NCBI GenBank assembly: GCA_964581115.1
Contig: CAZOMY010000070.1
Span: forward strand, 1 to 5,463
DNA length: 5,463 nucleotides
DNA from: 2-02-FULL-55-14 sp964581115
GTDB taxonomy: Bacteria > Bacteroidota > Ignavibacteria > UBA10030
Direction: 5' to 3'
Shown here: in pieces, positions 1 to 5,425 of the stretch
Numbering within the stretch: position 1 is the stretch's first letter
Layout: each line of letters begins with the position of its first letter
Position numbers and translations under genes: made by a program
Notes under the pieces: generated by a model
The model's input: the letters and a program-made list of their open reading frames with translations, nothing else
The model's database searches: none
What the model was told of the DNA's origin: nothing

Positions 1-48
1 CATCACATCTCTCGCAGGTATCCGTGGCCCGTACCACTCCGCTCATGA
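1..48 (+). CDS. 3' end of an upstream gene (partial, unidentified)
   Basis: Reading frame 1 is open from the window edge to a TGA at 46-48 and would encode a 15-residue basic, proline-containing tail (HHISRRYPWPVPLRS). The TGA overlaps the ATG at 45-47 as ATGA, the usual geometry of translationally coupled genes, and the next junction downstream repeats the pattern as GTGA. The overlap geometry is the only evidence. Fifteen codons are too few to name a family, and the frame could be open by chance in GC-rich DNA. If real, the gene belongs to the same operon as the ferredoxin and reductase. Confidence 0.35.
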   Translation, partial: HHISRRYPWPVPLRS

Positions 49-284
49 TCCACATCGTCCCCGGGAAGTGCGACTTCTGCGGCTGTTGCGTAGGAGTCTG
101 TCCGGAGGACGCGATCGAACTGCAGGAATCGAAGATCTCGATCATCGACGAACGGTGCACCAATTGCCGCAAGTGCGTATGGGCCTGTCCGTGGGAAGTG
201 ATCGAGTTCCATCGTGAAGGGGTGGCCGAGAAGCCCCGGGAGATCCCGATGTTCCTGAACGTTCCGGTGGAGTTCGGCCGGTGA
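45..284 (+). CDS. 4Fe-4S dicluster ferredoxin
   Basis: A small soluble electron carrier of 79 residues, predicted to hold two [4Fe-4S] clusters. Both binding motifs are intact: Cys9, Cys12, Cys15 and Cys19 followed by Pro (C-x2-C-x2-C-x3-C-P), then Cys38, Cys41, Cys44 and Cys48 followed by Pro. This is the classical bacterial 2[4Fe-4S] ferredoxin fold. The ATG at 45 is preferred because it overlaps an upstream TGA (ATGA) and puts the first Cys at residue 9, as is usual. A GTG at 24 would add seven residues and has only a weak AGG at 16-18; the frame is also open to the window edge. The stop overlaps the start of the flavoprotein reductase, so the two are probably made together, and the ferredoxin is the likely electron donor for that enzyme. 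No hydrophobic segment is seen, so it should be cytoplasmic. The family call is firm; the partner assignment is inferred from context. Confidence 0.93.
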   Translation: MIHIVPGKCDFCGCCVGVCPEDAIELQESKISIIDERCTNCRKCVWACPWEVIEFHREGVAEKPREIPMFLNVPVEFGR

Positions 285-1450
285 AGACCTCGTACGATGT
301 GGTGGTCATCGGGGCGGGTCCGGCCGGGTCGACGGCCGCCAGGTACGCCGCCGAGCATGGCGCCTCGGTGCTCGTGCTGGAGAAGGACCGCGACGTCGGC
401 TACCCGGTCCGTTGCGGCGAGGCGGTGAGTCACGAAGGGGTGGTTCAGTTCATCGAGCCCGATCCCAAGTGGATCGCAGCGACGGTCACGAAATTCCGTC
501 TCGTCGCGCCGAATGGGCACTCGGTCGTTCCCCGGCTTGACGGCAAAGGCTACGTGCTGGAACGTCGATTGTTCGACGTCGAGGTCGCCAAGCTGGCGGC
601 CCGCAACGGCGCGGAGATCGTCACGAAGGCCTATGCCTACGATCTCAAGCGGGACGCGGCGGGGAGCATCACCGGCGTCAAGGCCGTCATCAAGGACCGG
701 CCGGCCGAATTCGACGCCCGCATCGTCATCGGGGCCGACGGTGTCGAGAGCCGCGTCGGCAAATGGGCCGGCATCGATACGACCTGCCACATCCGCGACA
801 TGGAGTCGTGTGCCCAGGTGACACTCTCCAATGTCCGGGTCGATCCTGACACGCTCGATTTCTATTTTGGAGACGACGTCGCGCCCGGCGGGTATCTCTG
901 GGTGTTCCCGAAGGGTCACGACACCGCCAACGTAGGCATCGGCATCAATGTCGAGGAGGCGAAGAGGAGATCCGCCATCAGGTATCTTGAGGCATTCATC
1001 GAGCGGACGTACCCTCACGCCGCCATGGTCACGCGGATCGCCGGCGGCGTGCCCTGCGCGACGACGTGCCCGGAGGTGGTGCGAGGTCCGGTGATGCTCG
1101 TCGGCGACGCGGCCCATCAGGTCAATCCGATGTCGGGTGGCGGTATCATCAGCGGCATGATCGGCGGCATGCTGGCCGGACAAGTGGCGGCCGAGGCCAT
1201 TCGCGAGAACGACCTGCGTGTGTTGCCGGAGTATCAGAAGCGGTGGCAAAAGCGGCTGGGGTGGCGTCACGACGTCTTCTACAACATCAAAGAAGCCGTG
1301 TCGGCCTTCTCCGACGAGACGCTCAACGGCATCTGCGACAGCGCGTTGAAACTGCCCGAAGACAAGCGAACGCTCGGCGCGATCTTTCGGACGGCGCTCT
1401 GGAATCAACCGTCGATGCTCCTCGATGTCGCGAAAGTCTTCGTGAGTTGA
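281..1450 (+). CDS. Geranylgeranyl reductase family FAD-dependent protein
   Basis: A 389-residue flavoprotein of the geranylgeranyl reductase family (COG0644 type), which saturates double bonds of isoprenoid chains on chlorophyll precursors, archaeal lipids or menaquinone. Visible motifs are the N-terminal FAD dinucleotide fold GAGPAG at 11-16 with ribose-binding Glu34, the family RCGE at 44-47, GADGVESRVG in mid-protein, the PGGYLWVFP substrate-domain motif at 202-210 (family form PxxYxWxFP), and the second FAD motif GDAAH at 275-279 followed by a glycine-rich NPMSGGGI stretch. Length is normal and nothing is missing. Translation starts at a GTG that overlaps the ferredoxin stop (GTGA), with GGAG at 269-272 as a plausible ribosome-binding site. 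Coupling to a ferredoxin suggests reduced ferredoxin rather than NADPH as donor. A UbiA prenyltransferase follows, so the substrate is probably a prenylated quinone or an ether-lipid precursor. Family confidence is high; exact substrate is unknown. Confidence 0.92.
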   Translation: MKTSYDVVVIGAGPAGSTAARYAAEHGASVLVLEKDRDVGYPVRCGEAVSHEGVVQFIEPDPKWIAATVTKFRLVAPNGHSVVPRLDGKGYVLERRLFDVEVAKLAARNGAEIVTKAYAYDLKRDAAGSITGVKAVIKDRPAEFDARIVIGADGVESRVGKWAGIDTTCHIRDMESCAQVTLSNVRVDPDTLDFYFGDDVAPGGYLWVFPKGHDTANVGIGINVEEAKRRSAIRYLEAFIERTYPHAAMVTRIAGGVPCATTCPEVVRGPVMLVGDAAHQVNPMSGGGIISGMIGGMLAGQVAAEAIRENDLRVLPEYQKRWQKRLGWRHDVFYNIKEAVSAFSDETLNGICDSALKLPEDKRTLGAIFRTALWNQPSMLLDVAKVFVS

Positions 1451-1459
1451 GGGCAAGCA

Positions 1460-1487
1460 CAGGTGGCAGGTGGGAGGTTGCAGGTGA
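1460..1487 (+). repeat. Degenerate 7-base tandem repeat, four units
   Basis: Four consecutive heptamers lie just after the reductase stop: CAGGTGG (1460-1466), CAGGTGG (1467-1473), GAGGTTG (1474-1480) and CAGGTGA (1481-1487). The first two are identical and the others differ at two positions and one position. It is non-coding spacer. The period matches the purine heptamer array at the right end of the window, although the unit differs. Confidence 0.7.
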
Positions 1488-1580
1488 AGTCGGGGGTCGA
1501 TGTGAGGCGACAGAAGACCTCGCAGCATCAGAAGTCCCCTCCGCCGTTTGACGGTCTTAGCTATTTTGCCATTTGTTTGG

Positions 1581-1616
1581 AGTCTGGACATTTGGAACGT
1601 TTGGATCGTTTTAAGT
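1581..1616 (+). repeat. Degenerate 9-base tandem repeat upstream of the UbiA gene
   Basis: Four 9-base units can be aligned directly before the prenyltransferase start: AGTCTGGAC (1581-1589), ATTTGGAAC (1590-1598), GTTTGGATC (1599-1607) and GTTTTAAGT (1608-1616). The middle two match at seven of nine positions; the outer two are more degenerate. The array takes the place where a ribosome-binding site would lie and contains none that is clear. The rest of the spacer (1488-1580) holds no gene I can support. Confidence 0.5.
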
Positions 1617-1618
1617 CC

Positions 1619-2464
1619 ATGTCTTCCCGCGTCGCCGCATTTCTCTCTCTCATCCGTCCCCTCAATCTCCTCATCGCCTTCCTGTCCATCGTCGTCGCGG
1701 CAGTGTTAGCAGGGGGCGATGGGCGCGATGCGCTTGACATCCTGCTCGCCGCTCTGGCCGGCGCTGCGGTGGCTGCCGGCGCCAATGCCGTCAACGACCG
1801 TTTCGACGTCGAGATCGACCGCGTGAATCGGCCCGAACGCCCCATCCCCCGGGGCGACCTCACGGCGGACGATGCGATGCGCGTCTGGGTCGTAACGACG
1901 GTTGTCGCCGCGGCGTGCAGCGCCTTCGTCGGACCGTGGCCGTTCGCCATTGTGGTCGGAGCGGTCGCCGCGCTTTATTGGTACAGCCGGAGTCTCAAAG
2001 CAACCCCGCTGATCGGCAATCTGGTGGTGGGCGGAATGACGGGACTCGCCTTCATCTATGGCGCGGCGGCGGTGGGGTCGGTGGAGCGTGGCATGGTGCC
2101 GGGGCTGTTCGCGTTTCTCGTGAACCTCGCCCGCGAGCTTGTCAAGGACATCGAAGACCGAGAGGGTGACGCCTTATCGCACGCGGCGACCCTTCCGGTT
2201 CGGTTCGGCATTCTCCCGGCGCGCGTTCTCACCTCCGCATCGCTCGCCCTTCTCATCGTCCTCACGCTGTACGTCTCGGCCCGCGAGATCTACGGCGGTC
2301 CCTTCCTCACGATCGTGCTGGCCGCCGATGTGCTTATGGCGTTCGTAGCAGTGGCTGTGTGGTGGCGCGATACGCCCTCATTCATGCGCTCGCTCAGCTC
2401 CGCGTTGAAGCTGGCGATGGTCATCGGTCTCGGCGCCATCTGGTTCGGCCGTCCAACGGCGTAG
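1619..2464 (+). CDS. UbiA-family membrane prenyltransferase
   Basis: An integral membrane prenyltransferase of 281 residues that transfers a polyprenyl group from its diphosphate to an acceptor. The first Mg-diphosphate motif is NDRFDVEID at 59-67 and the second is DIEDREGD at 177-184, both intact. Between and around them are several hydrophobic helices (for example about 15-32, 39-57, 93-118 and the C-terminal pair), giving the usual all-helical UbiA layout and length. Membership of the UbiA superfamily is firm. The acceptor is not: candidates are geranylgeranylglyceryl phosphate (digeranylgeranylglyceryl phosphate synthase), 1,4-dihydroxy-2-naphthoate (MenA-like) or another ring. A reductase of the geranylgeranyl type just upstream favours a lipid or quinone whose chain is later saturated. 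ATG 1619 is chosen because the protein then begins directly with the normal SLIRPLN first-helix region; an open GTG at 1463 would add 52 polar residues read from repeat DNA. No Shine-Dalgarno is evident. rnhB begins 3 bases after the stop. Confidence 0.9.
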   Translation: MSSRVAAFLSLIRPLNLLIAFLSIVVAAVLAGGDGRDALDILLAALAGAAVAAGANAVNDRFDVEIDRVNRPERPIPRGDLTADDAMRVWVVTTVVAAACSAFVGPWPFAIVVGAVAALYWYSRSLKATPLIGNLVVGGMTGLAFIYGAAAVGSVERGMVPGLFAFLVNLARELVKDIEDREGDALSHAATLPVRFGILPARVLTSASLALLIVLTLYVSAREIYGGPFLTIVLAADVLMAFVAVAVWWRDTPSFMRSLSSALKLAMVIGLGAIWFGRPTA

Positions 2465-2467
2465 AAC

Positions 2468-3112
2468 ATGCCGGTCGACGCGCATCTCGAAGACTCGTAC
2501 CGCTCCAAAGGATTTGTGCACATCGCCGGCGTCGACGAAGCAGGGCGGGGACCGTTGGCCGGGCCTGTCGTAGCAGCCGCGGTCATCTTCCGGCCCGGTA
2601 CGCACATCGACGGCGTTGACGACTCCAAGGTGTTGCCGGCTTCCCGGCGCGAGTTGCTGGCGGCCGAGATCCGGGCGGTGGCCGACGCGGTCGGCGTGGG
2701 GGTCGTATCGCACGAGGAGATCGACCGCCTCAACATCCTGCGGGCGACCAACCTGGCAATGGAGCAGGCCGTGCGCTCGCTTTCTCTTGTGCCCGATCTG
2801 TTGCTCATCGACGGCAACTCCTTCCGCCACGAGACGCTGAAGTTCGTCAACATCGTCGACGGCGACGCGCTCAGTTTCTCCATCGCCGCGGCTTCGATCA
2901 TCGCCAAGGTCGAGCGGGACCGACGGATGGTGGAGTACGACCGGCAGTTCCCGGAGTACGGCTTCGCCGCGCATAAGGGCTACGGAACGGAGCAGCACCG
3001 AAAGGCCATTGCGAAGTACGGACTGTCGCCGATCCATCGAAGAAGCTTCAGAAATCAGGGAGAACTTTGGGAAGAAGATAGCCGCAAAGATCGCAGAGAA
3101 CGCAAAACGTAG
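2468..3112 (+). CDS. rnhB: Ribonuclease HII
   Basis: A 214-residue type 2 RNase H, which cuts the RNA strand of RNA-DNA hybrids and removes single ribonucleotides misincorporated into DNA, in the cytoplasm. The acidic catalytic set is visible: Asp23-Glu24 in GVDEAGRGPLAGPV, Asp115 in LLIDGN, and Asp133 in VDGDALSFSIAAASI. DSK (52-54) and the C-terminal HKGYGT and PIHRRSF motifs are also intact. The enzyme is complete by PIHRRSF. The roughly 20 residues that follow are unusual, and the last nine (RKD, RRE, RKT) are read from a 9-base repeat array that lies directly before the stop codon. The tail is probably acquired and not needed for catalysis. The start lies 3 bases after the prenyltransferase stop without a clear ribosome-binding site, so translation is probably coupled. 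The association with lipid genes is likely only positional. Confidence 0.96.
   Translation: MPVDAHLEDSYRSKGFVHIAGVDEAGRGPLAGPVVAAAVIFRPGTHIDGVDDSKVLPASRRELLAAEIRAVADAVGVGVVSHEEIDRLNILRATNLAMEQAVRSLSLVPDLLLIDGNSFRHETLKFVNIVDGDALSFSIAAASIIAKVERDRRMVEYDRQFPEYGFAAHKGYGTEQHRKAIAKYGLSPIHRRSFRNQGELWEEDSRKDRRERKT
3074..3109 (+). repeat. Left inverted-repeat arm: three 9-base units inside the rnhB 3' end
   Basis: The core is three in-frame nonamers: CGCAAAGAT (3083-3091), CGCAGAGAA (3092-3100) and CGCAAAACG (3101-3109). Compared with the reverse complement of 3582-3608, the stretch 3081-3107 matches at 22 of 27 positions. Adding the seven outer bases 3074-3080 (GAAGATA against GAACATG) gives 27 of 34. 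The nonamers encode Arg-Lys/Arg-x three times, forming the end of RNase HII, and the TAG follows at once. It forms the left edge of the GxxExxY unit. Confidence 0.85.
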
Positions 3113-3148
3113 TATGTTGTAGATGTCGCTGGTTGATACACCACATCC

Positions 3149-3153
3149 GGAGG
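3149..3153 (+). promoter_or_regulatory. Strong ribosome-binding site for the GxxExxY gene
   Basis: GGAGG lies 5 bases before the ATG at 3159 and is followed by three more G. It decides the start: an earlier in-frame ATG at 3123 has no such site and sits just after the left repeat. The other genes in the window have weak sites or none, so this signal stands out. Confidence 0.8.
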
Positions 3154-3158
3154 GGGAT

Positions 3159-3563
3159 ATGGACATCAAAGTGCTCACAGATCTCGTACGCCAGACGGCA
3201 TACGAGATCCATGTGTACTTCGGACACGGGCATTTGGAGAAGGTGTACGAGAATGCGCTTGCGCATCGTCTCAGGAAGAAGGGCCTTCAAGTCTTCCAAC
3301 AGTGCCCGTTGCAAGTGCATGACGAAGACGATGTGATCGTAGGTGACTACTTCGCCGATCTGTTCGTGGAATCCAGACTGATCGTCGAACTGAAGGCGGC
3401 GCGCACCATCGCGCCGGAACATGAGGCACAGATCCTCGGTTATCTGAGGGGCTCACGTATGGAACATGGATTGCTTGTCAATTTTGGCTCGTTCCGCTTC
3501 CAAGTGAGGAAGTATGCCTGGAATCCCGAGGTTCAGAGGCAACGAAGTGTAGTCAGATTGTGA
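3159..3563 (+). CDS. GxxExxY protein, PD-(D/E)xK nuclease-like
   Basis: A 134-residue protein of the GxxExxY family (PD-(D/E)xK superfamily 3 type), whose biological role is not established. The naming motif is seen as GHLEKVY at 24-30, preceded by an N-terminal helix with the usual TAYEIH pattern. The later segment VGDYFADLFVESRLIVELKA has Asp67 and the Glu77-x-Lys79 pair expected for a PD-(D/E)xK metal site, with Glu27 as a likely additional acidic residue. The conserved tail LxxSGxxxGLLxNFG is present as GSRMEHGLLVNFGS. The protein is full length, soluble, and has no signal peptide. The start was chosen by the GGAGG site; starting at 3123 would add 12 residues. The gene is enclosed by inverted nonamer arrays, has lower GC than its neighbours, and sits between two unrelated genes, which suggests horizontal arrival. 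Family call is strong; nuclease activity is predicted only from the motif. Confidence 0.9.
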   Translation: MDIKVLTDLVRQTAYEIHVYFGHGHLEKVYENALAHRLRKKGLQVFQQCPLQVHDEDDVIVGDYFADLFVESRLIVELKAARTIAPEHEAQILGYLRGSRMEHGLLVNFGSFRFQVRKYAWNPEVQRQRSVVRL

Positions 3564-3579
3564 CACTCAACTCCCATAA

Positions 3580-3615
3580 CTCTTTGTGATCTTTGCGTTC
3601 TTTGCGGCCATGTTC
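3580..3615 (-). repeat. Right inverted-repeat arm: three 9-base units before the GH9 gene
   Basis: Read on the minus strand the units are CGCAAAGAA (3606-3598), CGCAAAGAT (3597-3589) and CACAAAGAG (3588-3580). The middle unit is identical to the first unit of the left arm, and the first differs from the left arm's second unit by one base, so the unit order is partly swapped between the arms. The array starts 16 bases after the GxxExxY stop. It leaves only about 11-20 bases before the next ATG at 3627. Confidence 0.85.
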
Positions 3616-3626
3616 GGGTGATACAC

Positions 3627-5399
3627 ATGCGGATCTTCTCAGTTGTAACGCGGGCGGTCTTTGCGGGGGGGCTGGCTCTGGCCACCGCTGCTGCCCAGCC
3701 CGTCATCAGAGTGTCCCAACTCGGCTTCATGCCCTCCGACCACAAATCGGCCGTCGTGATGGCTGAGGAAAGTCTCGACGGACAAACGGCCACGGTGCAG
3801 GATGCTTCGGGGTCCGTCGTTTGGAGGTCGGCTGTCATGTCCGCCGGGCTTTCGTATGCACAGTTCCAGTTCACGTACACGCTCGACATGACGCGGCTGA
3901 GCAAAACGGGTCGCTACTCTCTTCGGGTGCCGGGGGCTGAGCCGGTCTTCTTCTCGATCGACGCCGAGGCCTACGCTCGCCACAAAGAGGCCGCGCTGTT
4001 CTACCTCGCCCAGCAACGATGCGGATACAACCCGGTCTACGACACCGTCTGCCACATGACCGACGGAGTGCTCGTGGCCGGACCGGGCGAGGGAACGCGG
4101 GTGGACGTTACCGGCGGCTATCACGACGCGTCGGATTATCTGAGATTCCTCATTTCGACGAGTTACACGGCCGGTCTTCTGTTGATGGCCTACGAGCATG
4201 GCGTCGGGCCGTGGAAGGATTCGGTGGACGCAACCGGCCGGCGTGGCCCGAACGGCGTGCCCGACGTCATGGATGAAGCGCGGTGGGGGTTGGAATGGAT
4301 GCTCAAACTCGCCCCGGCCCCCGGCGTGCTGTACCATCAAGTCGCCGACGACCGCGATCATCTCTATCCGAAGTTTCCATGGAGCGACACGACCGACTAC
4401 GGATGGGGTAAAGGAAATGGACGTCCGGTGTATGTGGCCACCGGGGAGCCGCAGGGTCTCACCAACCATCAGAACACGTCGACGGGTGTGGCGAACGTTG
4501 CGGGCCGTTCGGCGGCGGTCATGGCGCTCGGCGCCCGTCTGTGGAAGGCCGGACGATGGGACGACGGTTTCGCGGATCGACTGGCGGAGCGTTCGCGCGA
4601 CCTGTACGAGCTGGGCCTGTCAAAGCCCGGGACGTCGGAATCAGTGCCCAACCGCGCACCGTACCGGTTCCACGAGATCACGTGGCACGACGACATGGAA
4701 TGGGGCGCCGCGGAGCTTTACGGGCTGACGAAGGAGCCGCGGTATCTCCAGGACGCGATCCGTTGGTCCGTTCTGGCGGCCGATACGTCTTGGATGGGAA
4801 AGGACTCGGCGCGGCATTACGAGTATTTTCCGTACGTCAATCCCGGGCACTTCGCGCTGTATCGTCATGCTTCAGGGTCTGTCCGGGATTCTCTGAGGAC
4901 GTACTATGCGCGTGGGCTCGAGCGGGCGCAACGCGCCGCAACGAGGAATGCGTTCGGATATGGCGTGCCGCTCATCTGGGTGTCGAACAATGTCAACCTC
5001 GGTCTGATCCTGCAAGAGTGGTTCTACCGACAGATGGGGGGCGATGACCGGTTTGCCGCCCTGGCGGCGGCTTCGCGCGACTGGCTCTTCGGGCGCAATC
5101 CTTGGGGCCAGAGCTTCGTCGTCAATGTTCCGAGCGAAGGGTCCTGGCCGCGCGATATTCATCACGTGATGACGCGGAAATACCCCATCATCGCCAAGGG
5201 CGCGGTGGTCGACGGACCGGTCTTTGGGTCGATCTATGGTTCACTGCTCGGTCTGCATCTCACCGAGCCCGACGAGTTTGAGCAGTTCCAGAGCTCGTGG
5301 GCCGTGTATCACGACGACTACGGCGACTACTCCACGAACGAGCCGACAATCGACGGTTCGGCGGCGCTGATCATGGCGCTGGCGATCCTCAGTCGATGA
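3627..5399 (+). CDS. Secreted glycoside hydrolase family 9 (cellulase-like)
   Basis: A 590-residue exported enzyme predicted to cleave beta-1,4-glucan or related chains by the inverting GH9 mechanism. An N-terminal signal peptide (Arg2, a hydrophobic core, and AAA at 21-23 before Gln24) indicates Sec export with likely cleavage after Ala23; there is no lipobox. Residues about 25-115 form the Ig-like domain often preceding GH9 (IRVSQLGFMPSDHKSAVV at its start). The alpha/alpha-barrel domain follows from about 122. GGYHDASD (163-170) carries the two Asp, 167 and 170, that activate water; His512-His513 sit in RDIHH; and YSTNEPTIDG contains Glu572, the expected proton donor. Cys132, Cys142 and His143 resemble the structural zinc site described in CelD-type enzymes. 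No carbohydrate-binding module, dockerin or C-terminal sorting domain is present. ATG 3627 gives a cleaner signal peptide than GTG 3618. Substrate could also be glucosaminide or another glucan. Confidence 0.92.
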   Translation: MRIFSVVTRAVFAGGLALATAAAQPVIRVSQLGFMPSDHKSAVVMAEESLDGQTATVQDASGSVVWRSAVMSAGLSYAQFQFTYTLDMTRLSKTGRYSLRVPGAEPVFFSIDAEAYARHKEAALFYLAQQRCGYNPVYDTVCHMTDGVLVAGPGEGTRVDVTGGYHDASDYLRFLISTSYTAGLLLMAYEHGVGPWKDSVDATGRRGPNGVPDVMDEARWGLEWMLKLAPAPGVLYHQVADDRDHLYPKFPWSDTTDYGWGKGNGRPVYVATGEPQGLTNHQNTSTGVANVAGRSAAVMALGARLWKAGRWDDGFADRLAERSRDLYELGLSKPGTSESVPNRAPYRFHEITWHDDMEWGAAELYGLTKEPRYLQDAIRWSVLAADTSWMGKDSARHYEYFPYVNPGHFALYRHASGSVRDSLRTYYARGLERAQRAATRNAFGYGVPLIWVSNNVNLGLILQEWFYRQMGGDDRFAALAAASRDWLFGRNPWGQSFVVNVPSEGSWPRDIHHVMTRKYPIIAKGAVVDGPVFGSIYGSLLGLHLTEPDEFEQFQSSWAVYHDDYGDYSTNEPTIDGSAALIMALAILSR

Positions 5400-5425
5400 A
5401 GCACGGCGAAGGGGGAAGAAGAAAG

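Larger units (their letters stand above)
3074..3615 (+). mobile_element. Putative GxxExxY gene cassette bounded by inverted nonamer arrays
   Basis: A 542-base unit consists of an inverted-repeat arm, a single small gene, and the matching arm in opposite orientation. Seen directly: the arms match at 22 of 27 core positions, the gene between them has about 54% GC (195 of 360 over 3181-3540 by hand count), and single 60-base lines in neighbouring genes give 65-78%. Its GGAGG ribosome-binding site is much stronger than those of its neighbours. From memory, GxxExxY genes in unrelated genomes often lie beside CGCAAAG-type repeats, but I cannot confirm this here. No transposase is present and no target-site duplication is visible, so movement, if any, would be driven in trans or by the encoded nuclease-like protein. 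Mobility is an inference. Confidence 0.45.

Noticed and set aside
1544..1558. Possible terminator after the reductase: CCGT-TTG-ACGG hairpin
   Set aside because: The stem has only four pairs and the following bases (TCTTAGC) are not a T-run; an AAGACC/GGTCTT pair at 1514-1519 and 1553-1558 is too distant to be convincing.
1463..1618. GTG start adding 52 residues to the UbiA protein
   Set aside because: The extra residues are polar, are read from the heptamer and nonamer repeat spacer, and precede the normal UbiA N-terminus.
3083..3109. CRISPR-like array
   Set aside because: The 9-base units abut without spacers and no cas genes are present.
3110..3115. TAGTAT as a -10 promoter element for the GxxExxY gene
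   Set aside because: It matches the consensus at four of six positions and no -35 partner is found at the proper distance.
3123..3158. Earlier ATG for the GxxExxY gene
   Set aside because: It has no ribosome-binding site, whereas ATG 3159 has GGAGG at 5 bases; family members usually begin shortly before the first helix.
2378..3178. Long minus-strand open frame opposite the end of the UbiA gene and rnhB
   Set aside because: It lies antisense to rnhB, whose catalytic motifs are complete, and its translation shows no recognisable domain; such mirror frames are common in GC-rich genes.
3074..3615. Ordinary insertion sequence
   Set aside because: There is no transposase gene, the enclosed protein is a GxxExxY family member, and I see no target-site duplication outside the arms; it is kept only as a putative cassette.
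3639..4469. Minus-strand open frame of 276 codons opposite the GH9 gene
   Set aside because: It is antisense to the signal peptide, Ig-like domain and catalytic Asp motif of GH9 and has a composition typical of a shadow frame.
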